Positions 1-9,754 of a DNA stretch of 64,000 nucleotides are shown piece by piece; the stretch's first letter is position 1, and each line of letters begins with the position of its first letter. The notes under the pieces are model-generated. The model saw nothing but the letters and a program-made list of their open reading frames with translations. It did not search any database and was not told the origin of the DNA. This stretch comes from Caballeronia sp. dw_276 (lineage in GTDB: Bacteria > Pseudomonadota > Gammaproteobacteria > Burkholderiales > Burkholderiaceae): positions 372,001 to 436,000 of the forward strand of contig NZ_JAAVUV010000005.1 in NCBI RefSeq assembly GCF_018449635.1, read 5' to 3'. Both the position numbers and the translations under genes were made by a program.

Positions 1-714
1 GATTTTCGCACGCACGCCAGGATCGCGCGCAGCCGCCTTGATTTCGAGCAGGCCCTGCTCGATTTCCGGCACTTCCATTTCGAACAGTTTCATCAGGAAC
101 TCGGGCGCCGTGCGCGAGAGTTCGATCTGCGGGCCGCGCGCGGTACGGTCGACCTTCGCGATATAAGCGCGAACCCGGTCGCCAACACGCAGGTTTTCCT
201 TCGGAATCAACTGGTCGCGGCGCAGGAGCGCTTCGACACGGCCCGATTCAACGATGAAATTACCCTTGTCCAGACGCTTGACCGCGCCGGTCATGATCTT
301 TTCGCCGCGTTCCAGGAAGTCGTTCAGGATCTGCTCGCGCTCGGCGTCGCGAACCTTCTGAAGAATCACCTGCTTCGCGGCCTGTGCACCAATCCGGCCA
401 AACTCGATGGACGGAATGGGTTGCTCGATGTATTCGTCAATCTGCGCGTCGGGCTTTTCTTCCTTCGCTTCGAACAACAGGATTTCCTGATCCGGCTCTT
501 GCAGGCCGGCTTCGTCCGGCACCACTTTCCAGCGGCGGAACGTCTCGTGCTCGCCGCTTTCGCGGTCGATCGCCACGCGGATGTCCACGTCTTCCTCGAA
601 CAGCTTCTTCGTTGCCGAAGCAAGCGCTGCTTCGAGCGCTGCGTACACCACGTCCTTGTTGACGTTCTTCTCGCGCGCCAGCGCATCCGCCAGCATCAAA
701 ACTTCGCGACTCAT
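1..714 (-). CDS. nusA: Transcription termination/antitermination factor NusA (N-terminal part; cut by window edge)
   Basis: NusA binds RNA polymerase and nascent RNA and modulates pausing, termination and antitermination. The 238 codons visible begin [18 protein letters not shown] and cover the N-terminal RNAP-binding domain and the S1 domain (around residues 135-200, with the [19 protein letters not shown] stretch), then enter the first KH domain. The C-terminus lies outside the window. Its ATG overlaps the rimP TGA by 4 bp (ATGA), so the two are translationally coupled in the usual rimP-nusA-infB order. Reading frame is open to base 1. Recognition is secure. Confidence 0.97.
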   Translation of the reverse strand, partial: MSREVLMLADALAREKNVNKDVVYAALEAALASATKKLFEEDVDIRVAIDRESGEHETFRRWKVVPDEAGLQEPDQEILLFEAKEEKPDAQIDEYIEQPIPSIEFGRIGAQAAKQVILQKVRDAEREQILNDFLERGEKIMTGAVKRLDKGNFIVESGRVEALLRRDQLIPKENLRVGDRVRAYIAKVDRTARGPQIELSRTAPEFLMKLFEMEVPEIEQGLLEIKAAARDPGVRAKI

Positions 715-1172
715 TGTTTGCGGCTCCTAAAGTCAACTTTGGGGACGAGACGTGCTTTATCGAGGTCTGCGAGCGTGAAATCGAGCATCGCAGCGCCGCC
801 GTCCTTCCCTTCGAATTCCAAACCGATCGACTCGCCGTCCGGTGCATGCAGGATGCCCCGGTACGACTTGCGCCCGTCCAGCGGCTTCTTCAATGTAATG
901 GTGGCTTCGCTGCCTGCGAAGCGTTCGAAATCCGCCAATTTCTTGAGCGGACGATCGAGACCCGGCGACCCGACTTCAAGACGCGAGTAATCGATATTCT
1001 CCACTTCGAACAGATACTGAAGCTGACGTGTGACTTTCTCACAGTCTTCAATCGCGATTCCAGCGGGCTGGTCGATCGAGATACGCAGCAAACCGCCTCC
1101 CGCGCGCTCGATTTCAACAAGTTCGTAGCCCAGGCCAGAGACCGTGGTTTCGATGATTTCCGTCAGTTGCAC
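711..1172 (-). CDS. rimP: Ribosome maturation factor RimP
   Basis: RimP assists maturation of the 30S ribosomal subunit. The 153-residue protein has the family signatures [18 protein letters not shown] (here [16 protein letters not shown]) and [15 protein letters not shown]. The frame stays open upstream to 1298, but the family N-terminus (QLTEIIETT) coincides with a GTG at 1172, preceded eight bases upstream by GGAG; I therefore use that GTG rather than the far-upstream start. It overlaps nusA by 4 bp. The upstream codons in this frame run through a terminator hairpin and are not protein-like. Confidence 0.95.
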   Translation of the reverse strand: MQLTEIIETTVSGLGYELVEIERAGGGLLRISIDQPAGIAIEDCEKVTRQLQYLFEVENIDYSRLEVGSPGLDRPLKKLADFERFAGSEATITLKKPLDGRKSYRGILHAPDGESIGLEFEGKDGGAAMLDFTLADLDKARLVPKVDFRSRKQ

Positions 1173-1273
1173 AGTGAAAGACTCCAAGATGTTCGCGCGC
1201 TCCACGCCGAACACCTGCGGACCGCGCCTTGAGCCGGCGCATTCGTTACCCCGAGATGCTGAATCGAAAGCCC

Positions 1274-1298
1274 AAAAAAAAATGGGCGCAACGCCCAT
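1274..1298 (-). terminator. Rho-independent terminator upstream of rimP
   Basis: Read on the minus strand, ATGGGCG-TTG-CGCCCAT is followed directly by a run of eight to nine T. It lies 300 bp past the rluB stop and before the rimP start, separating the two transcription units. Confidence 0.85.
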
Positions 1299-1551
1299 CC
1301 TTCTGTACTGCGATCACATCCGGGCGGCGAAACAGTCACCATGCCCATCGACTTCGTGATTTTAGCCATTTTTCGGGATAAACGCAACCAATACGCCCCG
1401 TGTACAGGCGTTTGACGGCCATTTACAAGGCAAATCGAAGCTGTTTATCGCGGTTTCGCCGCACTTTCGCGCGCTTTCGTAATGGCAAAACCGCTTGCGC
1501 GAAATCACTGACACGCGAAGCAGGCGAGTCATTCCCGGCCGACGTTCTTTG

Positions 1552-1591
1552 TTGCGTCGTCGAACGAACATCATTCTGTTCGACGACGCAA
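1552..1591 (-). repeat. 14-bp perfect inverted repeat after rluB
   Basis: TTGCGTCGTCGAAC pairs perfectly with its complement across a 12-nt loop, starting 8 nt past the rluB stop codon. There is no T-run behind it, so it looks like an mRNA 3' stabilising stem or part of Rho-dependent termination rather than an intrinsic terminator. Confidence 0.6.
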
Positions 1592-1598
1592 CTATTGA

Positions 1599-3545
1599 TC
1601 AGCGGCCGCGCGTGCGATTGCGCGGCGCCGGACGCGCTCCGTCGCGGCCCGGTCCGCCACGAGCATTGCCGCCGTTGCCTTGCGGACCCGCGCCCGCGCC
1701 GCCTTGACGGCCGCCCTGGCCGGAGCGTTTGCCGCCGGCATTTGCCGGGCGTCCGCCCGGTGCGCCGTTGCCGCCCATGCCCGGACCGCCCGGAGGACGG
1801 CTGCCGCGCGGACCGCCAGCCGATCCACCCGGCCGCGGCAACGCACGGTTTCCATTCGCTTCGCCACCGGCACGGTTGCCGTTTGGTTCGCGGCCGCCAT
1901 TGCTGCCGCGTGCGCCATAACCGCCACCGGCGCCATTGCCGTTACCGGCGAAACCACCGCCGCCAAAGCCGCCCGGCGCGCCACGTCGGCCGCCGGCGCC
2001 GCCCGGGCCGCCGCGCGTCGGCGTTTGCGCAAAGCGGTTATGGGAACTCAGCACCGGTTCGCGGGTGATGATGCCCATCGAGGTTTGCAGCGGATCTGGC
2101 TGCACGCGAGGTGCGGCGCTGCGGGAGCCACGCTCTTCCGCCGGCGCCTTGAGTCCAACCGATGCCAGCAGACCCCGAACTTCGTTATCTTCCAGCTCTT
2201 CCCAACGGCCGCGTTTCAAGCCTTTCGGCAAGGCGATCGGGCCGTGACGCGTCCGGATCAGGCGGCTGACCATCAGGCCGGCTGCTTCGAACATGCGGCG
2301 CACTTCGCGATTGCGGCCTTCGGCCAGCGCCACGTGATACCAATGGTTCGTGCCTTCGCCACCGCCATCGCGGATACGCAGGAAGTTGGCCGGACCGTCT
2401 TCCAGTTCAACGCCGCTCAGCAGCTTCTGACGCATCCCTTCCGACAATTCGCCGACTACCCGAACCGCGTATTCACGCTCCACGCTGTAACGCGGATGCA
2501 TGAAGCGGTTGGCCAGATCGCCGGAAGTTGTCAGCAACAGCAATCCTTCCGTGTTGAAATCGAGCCGGCCGACCGCAAGCCACTTGGCCGTCTTCATGGG
2601 CGGAAGGCTGTCGAATACAGAAGGACGGCCTTCCGGATCGGCATGACTCACGATCTCGCCGGTCGGCTTGTGATACAGCAGGATGCGCGGCGGCTTGCTC
2701 GAAAGCTTGCGCTTGACGGGCTTGCCATTGATGCGAACCTGGTCGGTCGGCATGATGCGTTGACCGATGTGAGCCGGCTCGCCATTCACCGATACCCGCC
2801 CCGCCACGATCAATTCTTCCATGTCGCGGCGCGAGCCCATGCCGGCTTCTGCCAGCACCTTGTGGAGCTTCGGCGTGTCGTCGTCGGCTTCGAGGACTCG
2901 CTTTTGCGGCGCGGGCTTGCCCCGGCGCAGCATCGGGGCGCGTACGCCGCCCGACGTATTGTCGGCGTCGAATGCCGGCGATGTCACATATTCGAAAACA
3001 TCATCGACCGCGGCGGCTGCGGGCGTCGGGTTGATCGCGGCGTCGTCGCGACGGCCACGCTTTTGCCCCTGACCGGCCTGCGCCTGACGCGGCTGACGGC
3101 GGCCTCCTTCGCGCGGAGCTTGTCCTTCGCGCTGGCCTTCGCCTTGCGGCGGGCGTGGTCCGCGAGGCGGCCTGCCACCCGATGCTTCGCGGGTGTTTTC
3201 GCCGTTCGACGCTGCCTGATCGCGCGGTGCGCGCGGCGCTCTGGGGGCGCGCGGGCCAGCGTCCTTGCGGGGTGCACGCGCAGGAGCCGCGGTTTCACCC
3301 TCCGCCGACGCTTCCACGCCGTCTTGCGCCGGCAGGGCGCCGTCAGCACCCTTCGTCTTCGCGACGGCGCGACGACGCGCAATCAGGCTACGAGGACCAC
3401 GCCGCAAGCCGCGCCGCGGACGCTCCTCGCCGTCGGCGGGTTCGTCGGTGCGTGTGCGTTCGCCTGCGTCGGCCTGGCCATGTGCGTCATCGGCACGAAC
3501 GGGGCGCTCGGATTCGGGCGAATCGCTGTCGTGGGAATGTGTCAA
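1599..3545 (-). CDS. rluB: 23S rRNA pseudouridine synthase RluB-like, with long disordered tails
   Basis: Member of the RsuA/RluB/RluE pseudouridine synthases that modify a uridine of 23S rRNA. In 648 residues the core lies near residues 225-480: an S4 RNA-binding domain ([19 protein letters not shown]) and the catalytic domain with the GRLDFNTEG motif holding the nucleophilic Asp. The first ~220 residues are Arg/Ala/Pro-rich and acidic, and the last ~150 are a Gly/Asn/Arg-rich RGG-like tail, making the protein about twice the length of E. coli RluB. The start is TTG at 3545 with GAGG five bases upstream; no in-frame ATG follows until residue 200. Specific uridine target is inferred. Confidence 0.9.
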   Translation of the reverse strand: MTHSHDSDSPESERPVRADDAHGQADAGERTRTDEPADGEERPRRGLRRGPRSLIARRRAVAKTKGADGALPAQDGVEASAEGETAAPARAPRKDAGPRAPRAPRAPRDQAASNGENTREASGGRPPRGPRPPQGEGQREGQAPREGGRRQPRQAQAGQGQKRGRRDDAAINPTPAAAAVDDVFEYVTSPAFDADNTSGGVRAPMLRRGKPAPQKRVLEADDDTPKLHKVLAEAGMGSRRDMEELIVAGRVSVNGEPAHIGQRIMPTDQVRINGKPVKRKLSSKPPRILLYHKPTGEIVSHADPEGRPSVFDSLPPMKTAKWLAVGRLDFNTEGLLLLTTSGDLANRFMHPRYSVEREYAVRVVGELSEGMRQKLLSGVELEDGPANFLRIRDGGGEGTNHWYHVALAEGRNREVRRMFEAAGLMVSRLIRTRHGPIALPKGLKRGRWEELEDNEVRGLLASVGLKAPAEERGSRSAAPRVQPDPLQTSMGIITREPVLSSHNRFAQTPTRGGPGGAGGRRGAPGGFGGGGFAGNGNGAGGGYGARGSNGGREPNGNRAGGEANGNRALPRPGGSAGGPRGSRPPGGPGMGGNGAPGGRPANAGGKRSGQGGRQGGAGAGPQGNGGNARGGPGRDGARPAPRNRTRGR

Positions 3546-3659
3546 AACAACCTCAATTGTGTCGGGTCGCGCGCCCGTCGCGAGCGCGTCAAAAAATCCG
3601 GCCGATGGTGATAACTAGCCGAATGAAGATTTCGTGCAAAACGGGCTCGCCGTCACGGC

Positions 3660-4676
3660 TCAAGCCCTGCGCGCAGTCCGGTCGTCCGGTGCGTCGGTTT
3701 CGTTTGCTTCGTCTGGCGCTTTTGTGGCGCCGTCGTCATTTGATGCGTCATGGCCGGCCGTATTGCCGGTTTCGCCTGCGACAGCCGGCGCTTCATCGCG
3801 GTCTGGCCGGGCCTGCTCAGCTTCATCGCCGAACGCTTCTTCAGTCGATGCCTGGCGCACAAGTTCAGCCGCCACCGGCGACTCTTCCGGTTGTGCTTCC
3901 ACTTTCACTAATACGTTCGTTTGCGCGTCTGCGTAACCGGTATTCGATGGTCCGCCCGACTCGTCGTGGCGATGCAAAACCGGTTCGAAGAATGCGAAAG
4001 CCGCAGCATCCGATGTTCCCGGCTCGCCGCCGACAGCCGGTTCAACCGTACCCGCCGAACTCCCTCCCGGACCTTGCGCAAGCGCAGCGCCAAGAACCGC
4101 GGCCGGGTCGTCGCCAGGGAAATCGATTGCGTGCTGCGCGAGCAGCGATGCTTCCAGCTGCGCCGACGGGTTATCGAGTGCGGGAAGCTCGTCGAGCGCG
4201 CTCAGACCGAGATCATCCAGAAACTGCTTGGTGGTCGCATACAGCGCGGGCCGGCCCGGTACATCGCGATGCCCGATCACCTCGATCCAGCCCCGGTCCT
4301 CGAGTTGCTTCACTACCTGCGTGTTCACGGTCACACCGCGAATCTCTTCGATATCGCCGCGCGTGACGGGCTGCCGGTAACCGATGATCGCCAGCGTCTC
4401 GAGAACGGCGCGCGAATATTTGGGCGGCTTCTCGGGGTGGAGCCGATCGAGATATGACCGCATCGCGGGCTTGCTCTGAAACCGCCATCCGGACGCGAGA
4501 GCCACGAGTTCCACACCGCGTCCCGACCAGTCCTGCTTGAGGGTGTCGAGCAAGGTGCGAACCGTATCCGCCGAGATATCGTCGGCGAAAAGCTTGCGCA
4601 ACTCGGCGAGTTTCAGCGGCTCCTGCGCGCAGATCAAGGCTGTCTCGAGGACGATCTTCGCCTCTTGGGTATTCAT
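3660..4676 (-). CDS. scpB: Segregation and condensation protein ScpB
   Basis: ScpB joins ScpA and SMC in the bacterial condensin complex. Residues ~1-180 match the family's two winged-helix domains ([15 protein letters not shown] at the start; [20 protein letters not shown] and [19 protein letters not shown] further on). The remaining ~150 residues are an acidic, Ala/Glu-rich tail common in Burkholderiaceae but absent from shorter ScpB proteins. It lies 114 bp upstream of rluB on the same strand, the frequent scpB-rluB pairing. Confidence 0.94.
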   Translation of the reverse strand: MNTQEAKIVLETALICAQEPLKLAELRKLFADDISADTVRTLLDTLKQDWSGRGVELVALASGWRFQSKPAMRSYLDRLHPEKPPKYSRAVLETLAIIGYRQPVTRGDIEEIRGVTVNTQVVKQLEDRGWIEVIGHRDVPGRPALYATTKQFLDDLGLSALDELPALDNPSAQLEASLLAQHAIDFPGDDPAAVLGAALAQGPGGSSAGTVEPAVGGEPGTSDAAAFAFFEPVLHRHDESGGPSNTGYADAQTNVLVKVEAQPEESPVAAELVRQASTEEAFGDEAEQARPDRDEAPAVAGETGNTAGHDASNDDGATKAPDEANETDAPDDRTARRA

Positions 4677-5129
4677 GCAGCTAGATAGGACCCTGTATGG
4701 TCTATGAACCGGTCAAGTCAGGCCGAAACGAAGGACGCCGATTACTCGAACCATTCGCATCGCTCAGACTGGACAACCGTGGACGAGGATACTGACGACG
4801 CGCTCGCCCGATTTATGATCGGTCATATTGATTGGGAGCACGCACCGGGGGGAGGCACAACACGGGATCAGATCCTGATCGCCGAGTTTCCCAGCCGGAC
4901 GAAGTAGCACTTTCCAAGGCGGAAGCGCGTGACTGGACGCATATTACGCAAAAAAAAACGGTGCGTAAAGGTGAAACATCGAACCGCGCCCGGCCTCACG
5001 TCTGCAGAGCGTTCGCGGGCCTGGTCTGTGACCCGCGTCCGGGATCGGCGGCGCGCCAGCCGAGACGGCCGTTCGCACATACGTGCCCTTTATTGCGTTC
5101 GGCGCCTCCAATCCGCGTCCAGGGGATAC
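4677..5129. other. Intergenic region scpB-aminotransferase
   Basis: About 450 bp with one weak plus-strand ORF (given separately). The rest shows no recognised gene, RNA or clear terminator; an A-rich tract sits at 4949-4957. Confidence 0.4.
4704..4907 (+). CDS. Small hypothetical protein (weak)
   Basis: A 67-residue acidic ORF running divergently from scpB, ending [12 protein letters not shown] do not recognise it. In its favour it fills an otherwise empty 450-bp gap and has a protein-like mix of residues. Against it, the nearest Shine-Dalgarno-like AGGA is about 15 bases from the ATG and its 5' end overlaps the promoter zone of scpB. It could be spurious. Confidence 0.3.
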   Translation: MNRSSQAETKDADYSNHSHRSDWTTVDEDTDDALARFMIGHIDWEHAPGGGTTRDQILIAEFPSRTK

Positions 5130-6383
5130 TTACAGCCCGGCTCTCGTTTCCAGAAATTGGCGCAAACGCGCGACGCCAGCATCCAGACGGCCGGTATCAC
5201 AGGCGTAGCACCAGCGCACATAGCCTTCACCCTCCGGTCCAAACGCGCTACCTGGCGCGAGCCCCAAGCCGCTCTCGCGAACCAGAGTCTTGCATAGCTC
5301 AAGACTGCGATCCGCCCCTTGAAGCTTGAAGAACAGATACATGGAGCCCAGCGGCGCCCGTACGTCCACGCCTGGAATGCCCTGCAGCGCCGTCACCAGA
5401 TAGTCGCGGCTCGCGCGCAGGCCGGCAACCACGGATTGCGTGAATTGCTCGCCGTCCCTGACCGCGGCAATTCCGGCGAGTTGCACGAACGACGGCGCAC
5501 ACGAAGTATTGTATTCAACGAGCTTGCCCAGATCCTCCATCACGCCCTCAGGCGCGACGATCCAGCCAAGCCGCCAGCCGGTCATCAGCCACGCCTTCGA
5601 AAATGAATTCACTGCGATGACACGTTCGTTACGGGTTGCGAGGTCGAGAAACGATGGCGCGACGGTTGCGTCATCCCCGTAATAGAGACGCTCGTACACT
5701 TCGTCGGCGATGAGCCAGATACCGTTCTGGCGGCATCGATCCAGGACGGCTTGCTGCTGTTCTCGCGTCATCACCCAGCCCGTCGGGTTGTTCGGCGAAT
5801 TGATCATCAGCATGCGCGTACCCGGCGTGAGAGCGGCGAGCAAGCGGTCCAGATCCAGCACCCAGCCGTCTTCCCCATACGTCAGCGAGACCGTTTCGAC
5901 AGTCGCACCGAGAATCTTGGGGATCTCCACGAGGTTGGGCCAGAGCGGGGTTACGGCCACCACGCGATCGCCGGCGCCCACCACCAGCTGGGCCGCGAGC
6001 ATCAGGGCATTGACCCCTGCGCTTGTCACGGCTATTTCCGCCGGCCGGGTATCTCCATGCAGCCTGCTGACGTAACCCGCAAGCGCTTCGCGCAGTGGCG
6101 CGATGCCCAGGTTGTGCGTGTAAAAGGTCGCGCCATCGGCGAGCGCCTGGCTTGCGGCGTCGCGGATGAACTGCGGCGTCACCTGATCCGATTCGCCAAA
6201 CCAGAAAGGCAGGACATCCGGTACGCCAAAACCAGCGTTCGCCACTTCACGTATCTGCGATGGGCGCAGCGCACGCACGGCGTCTCGTGCACTGGGCGAA
6301 CGCGCGCCCGACGCGCCTTCTGTACTGGCCCGGCCGGCCAGTGTGCCAAGCTCCGAGATAACCGCCCCTTCTGATTCGCTCAT
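5130..6383 (-). CDS. PLP-dependent class I/II aminotransferase
   Basis: A 417-residue fold-type I aminotransferase, cytosolic, using pyridoxal phosphate to move an amino group between an amino acid and a 2-oxo acid. Visible family marks are the substrate-binding NSPNNPTGWV stretch, the ADEVYERLYYGD cofactor-binding segment, the PLP-lysine motif SFSKAWLMTGWRLG, and a C-terminal YVRWCYA segment with the carboxylate-binding Arg. The open frame extends to 6845 but overlaps the LysR gene there; the ATG at 6383 gives a normal family length. Substrate cannot be told from sequence. The LysR gene next door (110 bp upstream, same strand) may regulate it. Confidence 0.88.
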   Translation of the reverse strand: MSESEGAVISELGTLAGRASTEGASGARSPSARDAVRALRPSQIREVANAGFGVPDVLPFWFGESDQVTPQFIRDAASQALADGATFYTHNLGIAPLREALAGYVSRLHGDTRPAEIAVTSAGVNALMLAAQLVVGAGDRVVAVTPLWPNLVEIPKILGATVETVSLTYGEDGWVLDLDRLLAALTPGTRMLMINSPNNPTGWVMTREQQQAVLDRCRQNGIWLIADEVYERLYYGDDATVAPSFLDLATRNERVIAVNSFSKAWLMTGWRLGWIVAPEGVMEDLGKLVEYNTSCAPSFVQLAGIAAVRDGEQFTQSVVAGLRASRDYLVTALQGIPGVDVRAPLGSMYLFFKLQGADRSLELCKTLVRESGLGLAPGSAFGPEGEGYVRWCYACDTGRLDAGVARLRQFLETRAGL

Positions 6384-6493
6384 TACCGTCTCCGCAGATC
6401 GAAAACAAAAGTCTAACGCGACGATTCCCGAAACGCGCGATACGGCTCGCACGTTAGCCATCAGGCCAGTTCTTTCAAGGATCCGAACAACCG

Positions 6494-7408
6494 CTATTCC
6501 AGCTCCTCCACGCGCTTCGGCAAGCGCGCAACCAGCGCCCACACCGACTCGGCCGCCGGCGAAAGCGAACGATCGCGCCGCCGCACCAGTTCCACCGTAC
6601 GTTCGATGCGCGGCACGAGCGGCAAAGCCACCAGCGATGAATTCGCCGGCAGCGGCAAGGCAAGCCACGGCAACACACTGATACCGACGCCGGCTTCCAC
6701 CAGACCGAAAACAGTTGCCGAGTGACCGAGTTCCTGCACGACGTCCGCAACGACGCCGTGCTCCCGCAGGACTGCATCGATGATCGGACGGCTTCCCGAC
6801 GCGTGGTCGAGCATGACCAGCCGCTCCCCCGATAACGCTTCCCACTGCAGCTCTCGAGCGCCCGCGAGCGCATGGTCGCGCCTCAATACTGCGCAGAAAG
6901 AATCGGTGGTCACGACCTCGGCGTGCAGATCGTCGTGCGCGAAGGGGCCGATCGCGACGCCGAAATCCACTTCGCCCGACTTGACCTTCCGGATGACGTC
7001 GGCCTGGAGGTCATCGCGCAAACCCAGCGATATCAGGGGAAATTCGTTGAGGCAGGCGGCAATCACAAGCGGCATCAGTCGGCATGCGACAGTAGGACTC
7101 GCTGCCACGATCACCCGTCCGCGCTTTTGCTGACCGAGATCGCGGATCTCGCGCAAGGCTTCGTCAAGATCAGTCAGCAGGCGCGACACACTGCCGACCA
7201 GATTCGTCCCGACGTCGGTGAGCTGGACCTCGCGCGTGGTTCTATCGACAAGTTTCAGGCCGATTTCGGCCTCCAGCTCACGCACGCAGCGGCTGACCGC
7301 CGACTGCGTCAGGCCGATTTCGTCGCCCGCACGGCTGAAACTCTGCAGCTTCGCCACTTCGATAAACACGCGCAGCTGTCGCAAAGTCACATTGAGGCCG
7401 CGATTCAT
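6494..7408 (-). CDS. LysR-family transcriptional regulator
   Basis: A 304-residue LysR-type regulator. Residues ~8-67 form the winged HTH (LRQLRVFIEVAKLQSFSRAGDEIGLTQSAVSR is the family pattern), followed by a periplasmic-binding-protein-like effector domain (around 95-300) with a typical GVGISVLPWLALPL segment. The family usually controls a neighbouring gene in response to a small molecule. The same-strand aminotransferase downstream is the natural candidate, but no effector can be inferred. Confidence 0.92.
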   Translation of the reverse strand: MNRGLNVTLRQLRVFIEVAKLQSFSRAGDEIGLTQSAVSRCVRELEAEIGLKLVDRTTREVQLTDVGTNLVGSVSRLLTDLDEALREIRDLGQQKRGRVIVAASPTVACRLMPLVIAACLNEFPLISLGLRDDLQADVIRKVKSGEVDFGVAIGPFAHDDLHAEVVTTDSFCAVLRRDHALAGARELQWEALSGERLVMLDHASGSRPIIDAVLREHGVVADVVQELGHSATVFGLVEAGVGISVLPWLALPLPANSSLVALPLVPRIERTVELVRRRDRSLSPAAESVWALVARLPKRVEELE

Positions 7409-7819
7409 ACAACACCCTCATTAATCGATCATATAAATGCAGATTGTAGATCAGATGCGCGTAAAACCGGTTCGGTGCGTCGTCGCGCTGCGGTGCAGCA
7501 GAAAGGCATCCGCGCACGCACGATGGGCTTGCTGCACATGATTGGTGATTGTCCCGATTTCATTAACTGCACTTATAGCGTCTCATACGGCCCATGCTGG
7601 CAGTACGCCAGCCTACTGCCACGAGGCTTTCCGGCCGATCAGTACTCGCATGGCACGGTTCTCGCATTTACTTGCGCAGAGGTCGGCGCCATTGCAGTTT
7701 TAAACGCAAATCGTCCGTCGCAATGTCTGCTCCGACCTTACCTGGGTTCGATCTTCGAATTCCGACCAGAGTGCGCGGCGCGGGGCAGCGCACCGGGGTT
7801 AGCTTCGCTGAGGTGAAAC
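7409..7819. other. Intergenic region upstream of LysR gene
   Basis: About 410 bp without a supported gene; presumably carries the promoter of the LysR gene and of the plus-strand transposase fragment. No terminator or repeat stands out. Confidence 0.4.
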
Positions 7820-8218
7820 ATGATGTTCGACGATTTAAGAGATAACGAGTGGGCGCTGGTCGAGGCCTTGTTCTGTGCAGAACCTGCACGCAGCGAACGC
7901 CGCGGTCGTCCGCGCGTGGAAGCACGCGCTGTCGTCAACGCCGTCTTGTGGGTGTTGTCGACGGGCGAAGGCTGGTCGAAGTTGCCGGGCCGCTACCCAT
8001 CGCCGCCGACCTGCCGCCGTCGTTTCGACGAATGGCAAGCCGACGGCACGCTGGCCGAGATCGTGAAACGCCTTGGGAACAATGGCCGTGAAGTGTCGTT
8101 GCGCGGTCGGATCGGCTCGACGGCTGCAAAACCGCCTGCACCGCCCAGCCGCGACCGCCTGCGTGGTGCGTTCTGGACAAATCCGGAATCGTGGCGCGCT
8201 CCGGTCAAGATGGCTTGA
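7820..8218 (+). CDS. Orphan IS5/IS402-type transposase N-terminal (DUF4096) protein
   Basis: A 132-residue protein whose first ~95 residues match the DUF4096 domain at the N-terminus of IS5-group transposases (FDDLRDNEWALVEALF, then RRGRPRVEARAVVNAVLWVL, WSKLPGRYPSPPTCRRRF). The DDE catalytic domain is missing, and no terminal inverted repeats or target duplication can be seen around it. Orphan genes of this kind recur in Burkholderiaceae, so this may be a domesticated DNA-binding protein rather than recent debris. GAGG lies six bases before the ATG at 7820; a second ATG follows at once. Confidence 0.72.
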   Translation: MMFDDLRDNEWALVEALFCAEPARSERRGRPRVEARAVVNAVLWVLSTGEGWSKLPGRYPSPPTCRRRFDEWQADGTLAEIVKRLGNNGREVSLRGRIGSTAAKPPAPPSRDRLRGAFWTNPESWRAPVKMA

Positions 8219-8623
8219 TTTCAGGTTCGGCTCTACCGGCCTGACTCACCATCAGGCACGTGAATGCCCAGCCGCACCGGCCTGGATCACCGCCAGTACG
8301 GCCCGGCAGTATCGCGAAGCACCCGCGCGCAGACTTTCTGCGCTTGAATCAGGTCTCATTCGATATTTGTATCGGATGCCGGATAGCCGGTCTGCCCTCT
8401 TGCGGACCGCTCAACGTCACAATCAGCCAGGCTCGCCCGACCTTTGCTCATGAAAGGCCGGGCGTATGGCGCCTTCAATACCACCTCATCTGCAATTAGC
8501 GCTTACGCGCATGTCTTGGCACGCAAGGAAACAACTCTTTACCATTATTTACAGTGCCCTTTCGCGTACTGGCATAAGTTATGAAGCTAGCTAACAGACC
8601 GCGAGGTCTGAAGGGAGCTCATC
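8219..8623. other. Intergenic region, nothing recognised
   Basis: About 400 bp between the transposase fragment and the small secreted protein. Translating it in all frames gives only short, compositionally odd ORFs. It might be decayed IS sequence, but I see no transposase residues. Confidence 0.4.
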
Positions 8624-8884
8624 ATGAAACCAATGTCACTGCTTGCGTGCGGCATTGTGATTTCATCGCTTGGCGTGGCCGTTCCGGTGCATGCCGAATC
8701 ACAAGGCGGGAATTTTGCGTTACGTGCAGATGCGGAAGCAGGAATGCAGGCTTGGAAGAAGGAGCCCGTGCGCAATAGTCAGCCGGCGGAACCGGCGCCG
8801 CGTGGAGATTTGCGCGGAGATATTGCGAGCAATGTACACGCACGCCCCGAGCCGGAGCGCGCAGCGCGTCCCCGCCGGCACTGA
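8624..8884 (+). CDS. Small exported hypothetical protein
   Basis: 86 residues: a clear Sec signal peptide (MKPMSLLACGIVISSLGVAV, cleavage probably after VHA at residue 24) and a short charged mature part rich in Ala, Pro, Glu and Arg that looks disordered. AAGGGAG seven bases upstream supports the ATG. No domain recognised; periplasmic location is inferred. A terminator 140 bp downstream could serve it. Confidence 0.72.
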   Translation: MKPMSLLACGIVISSLGVAVPVHAESQGGNFALRADAEAGMQAWKKEPVRNSQPAEPAPRGDLRGDIASNVHARPEPERAARPRRH

Positions 8885-9196
8885 TTGCGGGATCGGCATG
8901 AGGCAATTCAACATGAGGCAATTCGGCGAAAGACCCTCCTGGATCGATATTCGGGGGAACCGATCCGGAGATGACCAGTCGGACTTTATGCCATGAGCAC
9001 AGCGTGGCAGAAGTAAATCCGGTAAGCCCGTATCCTCGTGGTACGGGCTTTTTTTCGGAAGTGGCGTCGGGTCACAAGCGTGCATAATCCAGGGCAATAG
9101 TTTTGGCCCCGCAACCGTTTGCGCGGATTAAAACCTCGCAACGGTTCACACTCGACGGCTTACGAAATCGATAAATAAGGAAAACTGACCGGAATT
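8885..9196. other. Intergenic region with one plus-strand terminator
   Basis: Holds the terminator at 9024-9055. Otherwise no gene seen. Confidence 0.4.
9024..9055 (+). terminator. Rho-independent terminator
   Basis: AAGCCCGTA, 9-nt loop, TACGGGCTT, then a T-run to 9055. It probably ends the transcript of the small exported protein, or of an unannotated RNA between 8885 and 9024. Confidence 0.85.
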
Positions 9197-9511
9197 CTAC
9201 GCGCGCGCTTCGGCGAGAGGTTCCGGGGCTACGGCCAGAGAATACGGTGCAGCGCGGTGCAAATCCCAATCCATCGAGCGTTCGTCGCGTGAAAGGCGGG
9301 TAAATTCAAGTTTGCCGCGCTCGGTGACGACTGCAATGTCCACCGGGGCATGAAAACCCGGGGCGGGGGCAACAGTACGTTGCCTGACGAGTTCCAGGAG
9401 GCCCAAGTCGCGTAGATGGCTAAAAACGTTGGGGCGCCTTGCCCACGGAACTTGACGATACTGAGCTCGCCGGAGCGCTTCGAGTACGGCTTCGTTTGAA
9501 TACGTGGTCAT
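9197..9511 (-). CDS. Hypothetical protein, possible winged-helix fold
   Basis: 104 residues, not recognised with certainty. The layout NEAVLEALRRAQYRQVPWARRPNVFSHLRDLGLLELVRQ... followed by a hairpin with DIAVVTERGKLEF resembles a single winged-helix unit (helices, then a beta-wing ending in TERG), as seen in MarR-like or ArsR-like small proteins. No strong Shine-Dalgarno precedes the ATG. Function unknown. Confidence 0.6.
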   Translation of the reverse strand: MTTYSNEAVLEALRRAQYRQVPWARRPNVFSHLRDLGLLELVRQRTVAPAPGFHAPVDIAVVTERGKLEFTRLSRDERSMDWDLHRAAPYSLAVAPEPLAEARA

Positions 9512-9754
9512 CTCGTTATGTCTTCCAGTGCAGCCGTGACAGCGCCACTTGACAGTTGAATCGCCTGCCAGCGGCGCCGACTAAACGCGGCACGCCCCGA
9601 AACCAGTCAAAATGCCGACAATGCGACCCCTGACCGGAACTCGCAGCCGCCGCTTGCGCTAGGTGCTGCTTGATTCTTACAGCTACTTATAATTCCGAGC
9701 TCCCGTTAAACGCGCATTACGCAACGCGTCCCGCAGTTCCGGCGATGCATTCTC

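Larger units (their letters stand above)
1173..1598. other. Intergenic region rimP-rluB with two hairpins
   Basis: No gene is supported here. On the minus strand it contains a 14-bp perfect inverted repeat just after the rluB stop (1552-1565 with 1578-1591) and a classic U-tailed terminator at 1274-1298. The remaining 100 bases before rimP presumably hold the rimP-nusA promoter, but I cannot point to convincing -35/-10 boxes. Confidence 0.6.

Noticed and set aside
1680..3611. A 643-codon open frame on the plus strand opposite rluB
   Set aside because: It is the antisense shadow of a GC-rich, low-complexity gene; its translation is Arg/Ala-rich with no domain, and rluB on the minus strand has clear motifs.
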